Shown here piece after piece: positions 9,094-17,860 of a stretch of DNA of 64,000 nucleotides (positions within the stretch are counted from its first letter, which is position 1; every line of letters begins with the position of its first letter). The notes below the pieces were generated by a model. The model worked only from the letters and a program-made list of their open reading frames with translations, made no database searches and had not been told where the DNA came from. The translations under genes were made by a program, and so were the position numbers. The DNA is from Candidatus Eiseniibacteriota bacterium (GTDB taxonomy: Bacteria > Orphanbacterota > Orphanbacteria > Orphanbacterales > Orphanbacteraceae): assembly GCA_024276995.1 (NCBI GenBank), contig JAJRWB010000001.1, forward strand, positions 186,001 to 250,000. Reading direction: 5' to 3'.

Positions 9094-9759
9094 ATGATGG
9101 AATCACCGAAGGCGGGAAAGGCGGCGGTCGGCCTCCTTGCGACGATCGTCCTCGTGGGGCTCGCCGGCGACGGGTGGGCCGGCCGGGAGAAGAGGATCAA
9201 CAGGCAGATCTCGATCATGGAGAAGATCATCGACGAGGCGATGGTGGACAGTCGCTACGCCCTCGTCCGTTCGACCCATCCCTCGCACGGCGTCTATCTC
9301 GCGGACTACGGACCCGTGTTCACTCTCGAAGTCGGTCTCGTGGATGAGGATTTCGGATCCCTCGGTTCGATCTGGTCGCGTCTCGGCGGGGATATATCCA
9401 TCGAGACGAAAGAAGGGGAGGACGGCGAGAAGGTGATCACCATCCGGTCGGGGAAGAAGAAGGATCGGGACGGCGACGATGATGAAGGGAAAAAGGGTGG
9501 GGAACCGGACGACGCGGAAAAATATGCGAAGGTGAAGGACGAGCTGATCGAGGTGATCCGGGATTACGGAGATACCATCGCCAAGGCGAAGGGCGACGAG
9601 TGGTTCACCATTCTCGCCTCCCCCCTGCGCGGCTCGTGGGGCGACAGCGAGATTTCCCGGCTGGTGGTGCGGGTTCGAATGAAGGAGATCACCGCCTACA
9701 ATCGGGAAAATCTCGATGAGGAGGGATTCCGTAAAAAGGTGCAGATCATCGAGTATTGA
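9094..9759 (+). CDS. Secreted protein of unknown function
   Basis: 221 residues with an N-terminal signal sequence (hydrophobic stretch about 11-26, likely cleavage after GDGWAG). I do not recognise a domain. The mature part begins with a helix (RQISIMEKIIDEAMVDSRYAL), followed by beta-like sequence (GVYLADYGPVFTLEVGLV) and a very acidic/lysine-rich linker at about 118-150. A second folded part ends with RVRMKEITAYNRENLDEEGF. The start is one of two adjacent ATGs (9094 or 9097) after GGAGGGAAGAAG. Divergent from the Omp85 gene and followed by a small membrane protein, so an envelope role is plausible but unproven. Confidence 0.72.
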   Translation: MMESPKAGKAAVGLLATIVLVGLAGDGWAGREKRINRQISIMEKIIDEAMVDSRYALVRSTHPSHGVYLADYGPVFTLEVGLVDEDFGSLGSIWSRLGGDISIETKEGEDGEKVITIRSGKKKDRDGDDDEGKKGGEPDDAEKYAKVKDELIEVIRDYGDTIAKAKGDEWFTILASPLRGSWGDSEISRLVVRVRMKEITAYNRENLDEEGFRKKVQIIEY

Positions 9760-9853
9760 TCTCGATCTCGCAGGAAAGCTCGATTCCCCGGTGCCTCGGG
9801 CCTTAAGCGCCGCCTCGGGTCCGCCGATACTCCGAGCGGGGAGGATTGCGGCC

Positions 9854-10207
9854 ATGAGGACTGCGTTTCGCATTCTGATCATCCTGGGGCTCGTGCATCT
9901 CGCGGGACTCGTCGCCACGCCACACATCGCGAACCGGCTTCTCAAGATGAAGGTGAGCGAGATCTGCAGGGAGTGCCGGAGGAATTCGGACAGCTACATC
10001 GAGGGGCGGATCCTCGAGTACGCCGCGGAGAAGAAGATCCCTCTCACGGGACGGAACGTGCACGTGTGGCGGCAGTCGGATAGGCTGAAGGTGGTCATCG
10101 ACTACGACAGGACGGTGGCGATTCCGTTCCGGCCTTACGACGTGCGGCTCCAGGTGGCGATCCCTCCCGATGCCGCGCCTCCCGGGTACCATCCGGGACG
10201 GCGCTGA
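9854..10207 (+). CDS. Small single-pass membrane protein, DUF4845-like
   Basis: 117 residues with one N-terminal transmembrane segment (about 5-25), then a soluble part. The soluble part contains a CRECRR motif near residue 40 and an alternating beta pattern (GRNVHVWRQSDRLKVVIDYD, then VAIPFRPYDVRLQVAIP). That layout resembles small DUF4845-type anchored proteins; the match is by eye only. ATG at 9854 is used because GGGGAGGATTG precedes it; the frame is open further upstream without a better start. It follows the 9094 gene by 94 bases and converges on the RskA-like lipoprotein gene, leaving only 9 bases between stops. Confidence 0.65.
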   Translation: MRTAFRILIILGLVHLAGLVATPHIANRLLKMKVSEICRECRRNSDSYIEGRILEYAAEKKIPLTGRNVHVWRQSDRLKVVIDYDRTVAIPFRPYDVRLQVAIPPDAAPPGYHPGRR

Positions 10208-10216
10208 GGCGACGGG

Positions 10217-11962
10217 CTACTTCCCCGCGGCCACCCTCGCCTTCGGTAGACGGTCGCCGTTCGATTCCATTTCGTAGACCGCCGTGGCGGAGAAGCGGCC
10301 CGGCCCTTCCGGGAGAGACTGCAGCATCCCTTCCATCGCCTGGCTCGTGTTGGCGCCCACGTCGACGATCATCGCGTCATGGAAGAGAGTGAGGAAGATC
10401 GTCTCCGGCGAGAAATCGTCGTCCGGTTCGAGCGAGAGGAACGCCTCGTGGTTCCCGTCGGAGATCCACCGTCCGCCGGCGTCGACGAGGAAATCCTGGC
10501 CGGGATAGGCGGGAAGCACGGCGAGGGAATCGTCTCCCGCGTTCGGTCCGGCGCCGTCGCTGTCGAGGGAGTCGATCCTCTCGAACGTTCCCAGTGAGAC
10601 GGGGTATTCGTCGGGCGAGTTCCCCCCCTTGCGGACCCACGACTCGTAATGCCAGCCGGAGGGCGCCGGCGGAAGGTCGGCCGCAGGAAGGGTGTCGCCG
10701 TTCTCATCGACATGGAAGAACCAGATGCCGAACTTGTAGTCGTCCTCATCGGCGCTGCTCGGCGTGGCGAGCGTGTAGAACGCTTCGGTGTCGTCGAAGC
10801 CGTCGCCGAGGGCGGCGGCATCGCTGGCGGCGAGCGTCGTATCGGCGCCGCCGAGAGGAGACGCGACGATCACGCTCCCGCTCGACCGGGTGTCGTCGCC
10901 GGCATCTCCCTCCACGGTGATGAACAGTTCGACGCCCCCAACGAGGGTGCACGGCGCCGGAAGCCCCGCCACCGATTCCCCCGTCTCCAGATCGATCATG
11001 CCGTTGCCGCTCCAGCGGAAGCCGCCGAGGGAGCGGAGCGAGTCGTCGTCGAAACGGACCCACGCCTCGTAGTGCGCCCCCGTCAGGAGGGGAGGAAGAT
11101 TCTCGATTTCGAGCACCAGCGTCCCGGCGGCGATATTCTTCTCGAGGAGGGTGAGGGCGAAGGGGGCATCGTCGTTGTCCGGTTCCGGTTCGAGAGTGAT
11201 CCGTGCGGCGAAAAGCCCGTTGTCGAGGTCGAGGGGCGGAATCGAATCGAAGGCAACGGTGAAATCCTGCCCCGGGAAGGGGTAGCCTTCGGCGTCACTC
11301 GAGGCGGTGGCTCCGGCGCCGTCCGAATCGGCGCCCGAGGGAGAAGCGAAACGCCCCGTCGAATAGAGGTCGCCGGTGACACGGTCGATCACCCACCCTT
11401 AGTATCTCCACGAAGAGGGAAGCGCCGGCACGGCGAGGGTCGGCTCCCCTTCCGAATCGGTCCACCAGATGCCCCGGCGGCAGTCGTGCGGATCGGCGGT
11501 GGTCGGCGCGTCGAGCAGGATCGTGCCGGAGGCGCCGGTGAGATCGACGCCGAGCGCGGCGGAGTCGCCGAGAGTGAGCGTCGCCTCCCCCCCCTCGATC
11601 GTGCCGGCGAGGAGAACCTGGTTTCCGGGTGCGCCTGCGGTGGTGTCGCTTTCGAGGGAAATCTTCAGCACCGTGCCGTCGGCGAGGGAGGAGAGCTGTT
11701 CCGTGGCGGCGAGCGAAGTGCCGTCGAGGCCGACCGGCGCGCCGTCGACCGGCCTGAACCGGAAGAGGAGTTGTGTTCCCGAGCCGTCGGACGCCCAAAG
11801 TGCGTAGTGGGACGGTGTGGGGTCGACGAAATTCTCCAATGTCAAAACAATCATGCTCGCCCCATCCGGCGGCGCCTGGACGGGGGCGGTATCGCTGCCG
11901 CATCCGGTGAAACCGATCGCCGCGGCGACCGTAACGACTCCGATCAGACCGAGAACTCTCAT
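10217..11962 (-). pseudogene. RskA-like repeat lipoprotein interrupted by one in-frame TAA
   Basis: A 581-codon frame coding throughout except for a TAA at 11401-11399 (codon 188). The start MRVLGLIGVV is followed by a lipobox (GFTGC), so the product should be an exported lipoprotein. It holds at least four repeats of a pattern like the anti-sigma-K (RskA) extracellular domain: an aromatic-Tyr-Glu-x-Trp-Val core, then SLG-F and a polar linker. The copies are SHYALW, SWRY*GWV, AHYEAWV and WHYESWV. The stop sits at the Glu column of the second copy, so GAA to TAA explains it. Pieces: 11399-11962 (187 codons plus stop) and the in-frame continuation 10217-11398, where the first GTG is at 11392. 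A nonsense mutation, a sequence error and readthrough all remain possible. Confidence 0.8.
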
Positions 11963-12038
11963 TCCTGCTCGTCCCCCATGGAGATTTCGAGAAGCGTCCG
12001 CGCACCGGACGGTAATCATCGGCGAAGAATCACGCTGT

Positions 12039-12067
12039 ACTGTAACCGGATCGGAGAGGATCGTCAA
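12039..12067 (-). promoter_or_regulatory. Candidate sigma-70 promoter of the RskA-like lipoprotein gene
   Basis: Minus-strand TTGACG (12067-12062) and TACAGT (12044-12039) are 17 bases apart, about 75 bases before the lipoprotein ATG. The -35 box is near consensus; the -10 box is 4 of 6. Confidence 0.45.
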
Positions 12068-12096
12068 TCAACTTGACGTCGCGGCCGTTGCGGTGG

Positions 12097-12930
12097 TCAC
12101 GGCTCGAAGCGTGGATCGAATGCGTCGCGCATGCCGTCGCCGACGAGGTTGAAACAGCTCACCGTGACGAGCACGGCGAGGCCGGGGAAGGTGGCGATCC
12201 ACCAGGCGTGGGTGAGCGCCTCCTTTCCGTCGTTGATCATCGATCCCCAGCTCGCCATGGGGGGCTGCACACCGAGGCCGAGGAACGAAAGAGACGCCTC
12301 GATCAGGATCGTGTTGCCGATGCTCAACGTGGCGGCGACGATCACCGGGCCGAGCACGTTCGGGAGGATGTGGCGGAAGAGGATGCGCGGGGCGCGGAAA
12401 CCGAGGGCGCGGCCGGCGAGAATGAACTCCCGTTCCCTGAGGGAGAGAACCTCCCCCCGGACGATGCGCGCCGTGCCCATCCATCCCGTCAGTCCGAGCA
12501 CCACCACGAGGAGAACGAGGGAGGGGTGGAAGAGGGCGACGAGGGCGAGGAGGAGGATCAGCCGCGGGAAGGCGAGGAGCACGTCGACGACGCGCATGAT
12601 CACCCCTTCCCCGACGCCCCGGAAATAGCCGGCCGTCGCCCCGGCGAGCGTTCCGAGGGTCACCGACATGGCGGCGGCAAAAAACCCGATCGCCAGGGAG
12701 ACCCTGCCGCCGTAGAGGATGCGGCTGAAGATGTCACGCCCGAACTTGTCGGTGCCGAGCGGGTGGTCGACCGATGGGGGGAGATAGATCCCGCCGTCGA
12801 GGTGTTGCCGGTCGGGATCGTGGGGGGTGAGAAGGGGCGCGAACAGCGAGGCGAGGACGAGGAGGAGGATGGCGATCCCCCCCGCCGCGGCGAGGCGGCT
12901 GTGGGCGAAGTTCACGGTCGCGCGGCTCAC
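12097..12930 (-). CDS. Dipeptide/oligopeptide ABC transporter permease, DppC/OppC type
   Basis: Inner-membrane permease of 277 residues with about six transmembrane helices. The N-terminal OppC-like segment has LAPLLTPHDPD and DHPLGTDKFGRDIFSRILYGGRVSL. The binding-protein-dependent transport (EAA) loop reads RALGFRAPRILFRHILPNVLGPV near residue 190. The GTG at 12930 overlaps the dppB stop (GTGA) and has GGGAGGGAA upstream; the longer frame starting at 12972 has no such site. Last gene of the dppA-dppB-dppC set. No transporter ATPase gene is in the window, so the ATPase must be encoded elsewhere. Confidence 0.93.
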   Translation of the reverse strand: MSRATVNFAHSRLAAAGGIAILLLVLASLFAPLLTPHDPDRQHLDGGIYLPPSVDHPLGTDKFGRDIFSRILYGGRVSLAIGFFAAAMSVTLGTLAGATAGYFRGVGEGVIMRVVDVLLAFPRLILLLALVALFHPSLVLLVVVLGLTGWMGTARIVRGEVLSLREREFILAGRALGFRAPRILFRHILPNVLGPVIVAATLSIGNTILIEASLSFLGLGVQPPMASWGSMINDGKEALTHAWWIATFPGLAVLVTVSCFNLVGDGMRDAFDPRFEP

Positions 12931-13913
12931 GGTTCCCTCCCTTCGCCCCGGCGGATCCTCGGGTCGATCCACGAGTACGCCACGTCGGCGATCAGATTGC
13001 CCGCCACGACGAGCGCCGCCGAGAGGAACGTCACCGCCATGATCAGCGGGTAGTCGCGCTGGAAGATGGCGTTCACGGCGACCCTCCCCATGCCGGGCCA
13101 GGCGAAGATCGTTTCCACGAGCACCGCTCCGCCGAAGAGGAAGGGGAGATAGAGTCCGAACAGGGTGATCACCGGGAGGAGCGCGTTTCGGAAAGCGTGG
13201 CGCACGATGACCTCCCTCTCGGAAAGGCCCTTCGCGCGTGCGGTCCGGATATAGTCCATACGGATCACCTCGAGCATGCTCGTCCGGGTGTAGCGACTCA
13301 CCGCCGCCATGGCGCCGAGCCCGAGGGTAAGCGCCGGAAGGGCGAGGTGGCGCGCCCTGTCCACTCCCTTTTCCCAGAACGAGAATTGATCGTAACGGAA
13401 CGGGAGGGACGTCATGTGGGAGGCGGGAAACCAGTGAAGATGGTAGGAGAAGATCAGGAGCATCATCAGGCCGAACCAGAAGCCCGGCATGGAATAGAAG
13501 AAGAAAGAGAGAAGGGTGACGGCGTGATCGATGAACGAGTGCTGGCGCACCGCCGAGACGATCCCCGCGGCGATACCGATGGTGAAGATGAGAACCATCG
13601 CCGCCGCCGAGAGGATGAGCGTGTTCGGGAGGGTTTCCCGGATCACATCCTTCACCGGTCGATGGTGGCCGAAGGAATAACCGAACTCGCCCCGGAACGA
13701 GCCGGCGAGCCAGCGGAAGTACTGCTCCGGCAAAGGCCGGTCGAACCCGAAGTTGTGCTGCATCAGCCGGAGTACTTCCGGGTCGGTGTCCTCGCTCCAG
13801 TAGAGCGACGTCGGATCGCCGGGGGCGAGATGGACGACGAAGAAGATGAGTGTGGAGATGCCCAGGAGGAGGGGGATCGTGCCGGCCACCCTTCGAATCA
13901 GGTAGGTCGTCAA
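12927..13913 (-). CDS. Dipeptide/oligopeptide ABC transporter permease, DppB/OppB type
   Basis: Permease of 328 residues starting LTTYLIRRVAGTIPLLLGISTLIFF, a characteristic DppB opening, with APGDP next. The EAA loop is ARAKGLSEREVIVRHAFRNALLPV near residue 225, and VETIFAWPGMGRV follows near 270. TTG at 13913 is chosen because it overlaps the dppA stop by four bases (TTGA), has GGAG about 11 bases upstream, and removes a charged N-terminal extension (MDVQPGEVV) atypical of the family. Forms the transmembrane pore with the DppC-type subunit. Confidence 0.92.
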   Translation of the reverse strand: MTTYLIRRVAGTIPLLLGISTLIFFVVHLAPGDPTSLYWSEDTDPEVLRLMQHNFGFDRPLPEQYFRWLAGSFRGEFGYSFGHHRPVKDVIRETLPNTLILSAAAMVLIFTIGIAAGIVSAVRQHSFIDHAVTLLSFFFYSMPGFWFGLMMLLIFSYHLHWFPASHMTSLPFRYDQFSFWEKGVDRARHLALPALTLGLGAMAAVSRYTRTSMLEVIRMDYIRTARAKGLSEREVIVRHAFRNALLPVITLFGLYLPFLFGGAVLVETIFAWPGMGRVAVNAIFQRDYPLIMAVTFLSAALVVAGNLIADVAYSWIDPRIRRGEGREP

Positions 13914-15550
13914 GAGCCGTCGTCTCCGTACCTGCGTTCGTCCGGCGGGACGTACCACTTCTCCAGGTTGTACGTCCACGCGTAGGTGATCAGCTTCACA
14001 TTCCGGAAGCGCCGGTCGATCGCGTAGAGATCATCGATGTTGAAGAGGAACGTGTAGGGAACGTCGGCGGCGATGATCTTCTGCACTTCGCTCCACTCCT
14101 TCTTCGCCCTCGTCCTATCCTTCTCGAGAACCGCCTTGTCGATCAGTCGGTCGACCGCGGGATTGGAGTAGCTCACCATGTTGTAGCGGTCCTCGATCGA
14201 GCGGCTGTGCCAGATGCTCGTGAGATCGACCTTGATCCCCTGGCGCCAGCCGTGACACATCGCCTCGAAATCCTTCGCCGTGGTCTGTTCGAGAAAGAGG
14301 GTCCACTCCACCGTTTCGGGATGGAGCTTGACCCCGACGCGGGAGAGCATCTCCTGGACGATGACGACGATATCCTTTCGCAGGTCGTTGTTCTCGTTCG
14401 TCTTCATCCGGAATTCGAACCTCTTTCCGTCCTTGTCGAGCCAGCCGTCGCCGTCCGAGTCGGTCCACCCCGCCTCGGCGAAAAGCCGCTTCGCCCCTTC
14501 GGGATCGTACGGGATATGCGGCACGTCGGGCTCGTACGCCCAGAGGAACGGGAGGATCGGCCCGTCGATCACCCGGCCGGTGCCGAAAAGGAGGCTCTTC
14601 ACCAGGCTTTCCCTGTCGATCGCCATGGTGAGAGCGCGCCGGACGCGAACGTCCGAGAAGAGAGGATTCGCCAGCTGCCAGCCGAGGTAGTAGTAAACCC
14701 GGCTCGGCACACGCTTCACTTCGATCCGGTCGTCGTCTTCGAATTCCCGATACGCGTGGGGAGGAAGTTTCGGGTAGAAATCGATCTCCCCCGTTTTCAA
14801 CTGGGAGATCAGGTTCGTCCGGCTCGGCACGATCTGGAACACCACCCTGTCGAGATGGGGCCGGCCTTCGAAATAGTCGTCGTTCGCCGCGAGGACGATC
14901 GATTGTTGAGGTATCCAGCTCTCGAAGCGGAACGGGCCGTTTCCCACGGGCGAACGGTGGAATGGGTCGTTGCGGATTTTTTCCACCGGGACGTCGCCGA
15001 GGATATGTTTCGGCAACGGACGGCCGACATTCGCGTCGGTGAGCTGGTAGGGGTAGACCGAATCGAAATCGAACCGCACGGTGAACGAATCGACGGCGGT
15101 GACCTTGGTGATCCTATCGAGCCAGCGGATCGAACCGAAGGCGATCTGTTCGTTCTTGTAGAGCGGTATGGAGAACTCCACGTCGTATGCCGTGAAAGGA
15201 ACGCCGTCGTGCCATTTCACGTCACGGCGAAGGTCGAAGGTGAGCGATTTGTGATCGGGCGAGAACTCCCAGGAACGGGCGAGCCACGGGGAGTAGGTCG
15301 CCATGTCCGGGTTCGTACGAACGAGGGATGCGAAGATCTCGCCGTAGACATCCGATCCGCTGGAGGTGGTGGTGACGAGCGGCGAGAGGGCGTCGACGTC
15401 GGCATCGAAGCCGACCACGAGGGTGCCCCCGTCGAGGGAATCGCCCCGGGCGGGGGCGCTCTTTCCCTCACGCTCCCCCCGGTCCGTGCAGCCGGCGGCC
15501 GCCAAGAGAAGAAGAAGCGTGGCGGCGTAGAGTGACAACGCGGTTCTCAT
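13910..15550 (-). CDS. Peptide/dipeptide ABC transporter substrate-binding lipoprotein (SBP_bac_5 family)
   Basis: 546-residue exported lipoprotein: signal sequence then lipobox LAAAGC near residue 20. Family motifs include YGEIFASLVRTNPDMA, LTFDLRRDVKWHDGVPFTA, SPVGNGPFRFE near residue 205, and VRRALTMAIDRESLV near 300. It should capture peptides, or possibly another solute, and deliver them to the DppB/DppC pore. The ATG at 15550 is supported by the signal peptide; the open frame upstream to 16888 is antisense to the deacetylase gene and is rejected. A weak promoter-like pair, TTGCGG and TATGCT with 17-base spacing, lies at 15647-15619. Confidence 0.92.
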   Translation of the reverse strand: MRTALSLYAATLLLLLAAAGCTDRGEREGKSAPARGDSLDGGTLVVGFDADVDALSPLVTTTSSGSDVYGEIFASLVRTNPDMATYSPWLARSWEFSPDHKSLTFDLRRDVKWHDGVPFTAYDVEFSIPLYKNEQIAFGSIRWLDRITKVTAVDSFTVRFDFDSVYPYQLTDANVGRPLPKHILGDVPVEKIRNDPFHRSPVGNGPFRFESWIPQQSIVLAANDDYFEGRPHLDRVVFQIVPSRTNLISQLKTGEIDFYPKLPPHAYREFEDDDRIEVKRVPSRVYYYLGWQLANPLFSDVRVRRALTMAIDRESLVKSLLFGTGRVIDGPILPFLWAYEPDVPHIPYDPEGAKRLFAEAGWTDSDGDGWLDKDGKRFEFRMKTNENNDLRKDIVVIVQEMLSRVGVKLHPETVEWTLFLEQTTAKDFEAMCHGWRQGIKVDLTSIWHSRSIEDRYNMVSYSNPAVDRLIDKAVLEKDRTRAKKEWSEVQKIIAADVPYTFLFNIDDLYAIDRRFRNVKLITYAWTYNLEKWYVPPDERRYGDDGS

Positions 15551-15703
15551 GAGAGGCTCACCTTCCCGTGGCGGATCCGTGGAACGGGACGCCGACCGAC
15601 CGCCGAACGATCCCGACCAGCATAAACACGAACGGCGTTCACCGCAAGGGACGACACGATTGGCGTGGCATTCGGATGGAGGGTCTATTATAAAAGAAAA
15701 GCA

Positions 15704-16585
15704 ATGAACCGAGATGGGACGAAAAGCGATCTGCTCAGCGTCGACGTCGAGGAGTATTTTCATGCCACCCTGTTCGAATCGATCATCCCGCGGAGCGAAT
15801 GGGAGGAGCGACAGGGACGAAGCGCCCCCAGAGTCGAGACGCTGCTCGAGCGATTCGACCAGTGGGATGTACGCGCCACCTTCTTCATCCTCGGGTGGTA
15901 TGCCGAGCGGAACCGGACGCAGGTCCGCCGGATCCACGAAGCGGGCCACGAGGTGGCGTGCCACGGCTACGACCACACCACGATCGGGGCGATGAGCCAA
16001 GACCGGTTCCGCGAAGATGTGCGCCGGGCGAAGGGTTTGCTCGAGGAGATCGCCGGCTGCGCCGTCACCGGATACAGGGCGTCCACCTTCTCGGTGGTCG
16101 ATTCGACGCTCTGGGCCCTCGACGTTCTCGCCGGCGAGGGTTTCGCCTACGATTCGAGCATCTTTCCGATCCATCACGACCGCTACGGCATCCCCCGATT
16201 TCCCCGCCACCCGGTCCGTGTCGCCACCGGTGCGGGCGAGTTGGTCGAGTTTCCCCTCACCACGTTTCGTGCAGGACCGTTCAACCTCCCCGTGTCGGGC
16301 GGCGGCTATCTCAGGCTTCTCCCCTTCCCTTTCGTGCGCCGTTCGCTCCGGGCGATCCGTGCCCGGGGAGAGACGGTGATCCTCTACGTTCATCCGTGGG
16401 AGATCGACGTCGATCTCCCGAGGCTGTCGATGGCGCCGTGGAAGAGAGTGCGCCACTACGCCGGGATCGGCGCGGTGGAATCGCGTCTCGGCCGCCTCGT
16501 CTCCGATGGTCGATTCGGTCCGTTTCGGGACCGTCTCGAGGGAGGATCGTTTCCCCTCTGGTCGCCGGAGATCGGTCGGGCGTGA
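15704..16585 (+). CDS. Polysaccharide deacetylase, exopolysaccharide/PEP-CTERM-locus type (DUF3473)
   Basis: NodB-fold deacetylase of 293 residues. The opening LLSVDVEEYFHA carries the catalytic/metal acidic motif, RATFFILGWYAE is the second strand, and HGYDHTT is the metal-binding HxxxH. The C-terminal part (FPLTTFRAGPFNLPVSGGGY, then ILYVHPWEID) is the DUF3473 extension seen in deacetylases of exopolysaccharide and exosortase loci. ATG at 15704 is preferred to 15665 because the conserved domain begins five residues later; a TATTATAAAA stretch just upstream may be a -10 region. The sugar-phosphate transferase at 20309 fits an envelope-polysaccharide role. Confidence 0.9.
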   Translation: MNRDGTKSDLLSVDVEEYFHATLFESIIPRSEWEERQGRSAPRVETLLERFDQWDVRATFFILGWYAERNRTQVRRIHEAGHEVACHGYDHTTIGAMSQDRFREDVRRAKGLLEEIAGCAVTGYRASTFSVVDSTLWALDVLAGEGFAYDSSIFPIHHDRYGIPRFPRHPVRVATGAGELVEFPLTTFRAGPFNLPVSGGGYLRLLPFPFVRRSLRAIRARGETVILYVHPWEIDVDLPRLSMAPWKRVRHYAGIGAVESRLGRLVSDGRFGPFRDRLEGGSFPLWSPEIGRA

Positions 16586-16601
16586 CGGGGCGATGGCGAT
16601 G

Positions 16602-16630
16602 TTGACACCCGTTTTCCCGGACCCTATACT
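16602..16630 (+). promoter_or_regulatory. Near-consensus sigma-70 promoter
   Basis: TTGACA (16602-16607) and TATACT (16625-16630) with a 17-base spacer: full -35 consensus and 5 of 6 in the -10. It lies 47 bases before the PEGA/DUF5683 gene and should also serve the FN3 lipoprotein gene 20 bases further on. Confidence 0.8.
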
Positions 16631-16676
16631 GCCTCGGGCGGCTCGGGCGATGGTCCGCCGGAAGGAGACATGGGGC

Positions 16677-17840
16677 ATGTGGAACGGCTTGGCCGGATCG
16701 ATCTGGCGGGGGACGGTGGCGCTCCTCCTTGTCGGGGTTTTCGCCCTTCCCGCCCTCGGCGGCGAGCTCACCGTCTGGACGGTGACGTCCGGCGCGTTCG
16801 TCGAGCTGGACGGTCCGACCCGGCTCCACGGAGTCAGCCCGATTCCCCTCGACAGCCGGATGAACGGCGAGTACGACGTCCGAATCACTCTCGACGGATA
16901 CGAGGAAGCGCGGGGACGATTCTCCCTCAGGTCGCGGGACGGCCGGGTCGCGGTCGCGTCGTGGACCGGAAGCCTCGCGAGAGAACGCTTTTTCCGCTCC
17001 CTCGTTCTCCCCGGCTACGGCCAGATCGGCGGCGGACGGGCGACGGCGGGCATCACGTGGGCCACCGGGTGTCTCGGCGCCGCGACTACCTCCCTGGTGC
17101 TCGACCTGCGCTACGCGGACGCGCACGACGCTTATCGCCTCGCCGTGGGCGACCTCCAAACGGTCGCCTCCGCCCCCGTGGTCGATGAGGAGGCTCTCGT
17201 CTCCCTCACGGGCGACGCATTCGATCTCGAGGTGGAATCGAACAGCCGGCTCAGGACGCGAAACGCCATGCTCGCCGTTACGGGGGCGCTCTGGGCGGGG
17301 AATCTCGTCGACGCGATCTTCTTCCACGGAGGACTCGATGTCCGGGAAGGTTCGGACGGCGTGGTGCAGATCGGCATGAACCGGAAGACCCGACTGAGGA
17401 GAACGGTCCGCTCAGCACTTCTCCCGGGCCTCGGCCAGTCGTACGGCGGCAGCCCGATGCGGGGACTGCTCTACTCCGCCGCTGCGCTCGCCACGGGGAT
17501 GTTCGCCCTCGAATCGCACCTCGACTACCGGCGCGAGGAAGATCGCGCCGAGGCCGCCGCGGAGGAGGGGAGCGAACTCGCCCGGGTCGGGTTGCTCACG
17601 GCGGAGTATTCCGAAACGCTCGACAGGGAGCAGCGCGTAGCCCTCGCGGCGAGAGACGATGAACTCGACAGGAGGAACGCATGGATCGCCGCCACGGCGG
17701 TGGTGTGGGGCGCCTCGATGCTCGACGCCCTTTTCCTCGGGCCACCGGAAGGGGCGGTGACGGAAAGACCGGTGAGCGTCTCTCTCCTCGACACCTCCCG
17801 GGGATTCTCTCCGGGCGTTTCCTTTCGACTCCGCTTCTGA
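16677..17840 (+). CDS. PEGA-domain protein with two DUF5683-like membrane modules
   Basis: 387-residue exported/membrane protein. A signal-like helix (about 10-32, ending PALGG) is followed by a PEGA-like domain at about 35-95 (SGAFVELDGPTRLHGVSPIPL, then YDVRITLDGYEEARG). Two copies of a DUF5683-like unit follow: one starting RSLVLPGYGQIGGGRATAG near 105 and one starting RSALLPGLGQSYGGSPMRG near 245, each with paired hydrophobic helices. ATG at 16677 has GGAG ten bases upstream; an upstream in-frame ATG at 16650 is less well placed. It is co-transcribed with the FN3 lipoprotein gene. Function unknown; an envelope-associated role is inferred. Confidence 0.75.
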   Translation: MWNGLAGSIWRGTVALLLVGVFALPALGGELTVWTVTSGAFVELDGPTRLHGVSPIPLDSRMNGEYDVRITLDGYEEARGRFSLRSRDGRVAVASWTGSLARERFFRSLVLPGYGQIGGGRATAGITWATGCLGAATTSLVLDLRYADAHDAYRLAVGDLQTVASAPVVDEEALVSLTGDAFDLEVESNSRLRTRNAMLAVTGALWAGNLVDAIFFHGGLDVREGSDGVVQIGMNRKTRLRRTVRSALLPGLGQSYGGSPMRGLLYSAAALATGMFALESHLDYRREEDRAEAAAEEGSELARVGLLTAEYSETLDREQRVALAARDDELDRRNAWIAATAVVWGASMLDALFLGPPEGAVTERPVSVSLLDTSRGFSPGVSFRLRF

Positions 17841-17860
17841 GAAGGAGGAGGTTTTTCGGA

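Noticed and set aside
15551-16888. Upstream extension of the substrate-binding lipoprotein frame on the minus strand
   Set aside because: The signal peptide and lipobox place the start at 15550, and the region is occupied by the deacetylase on the plus strand.
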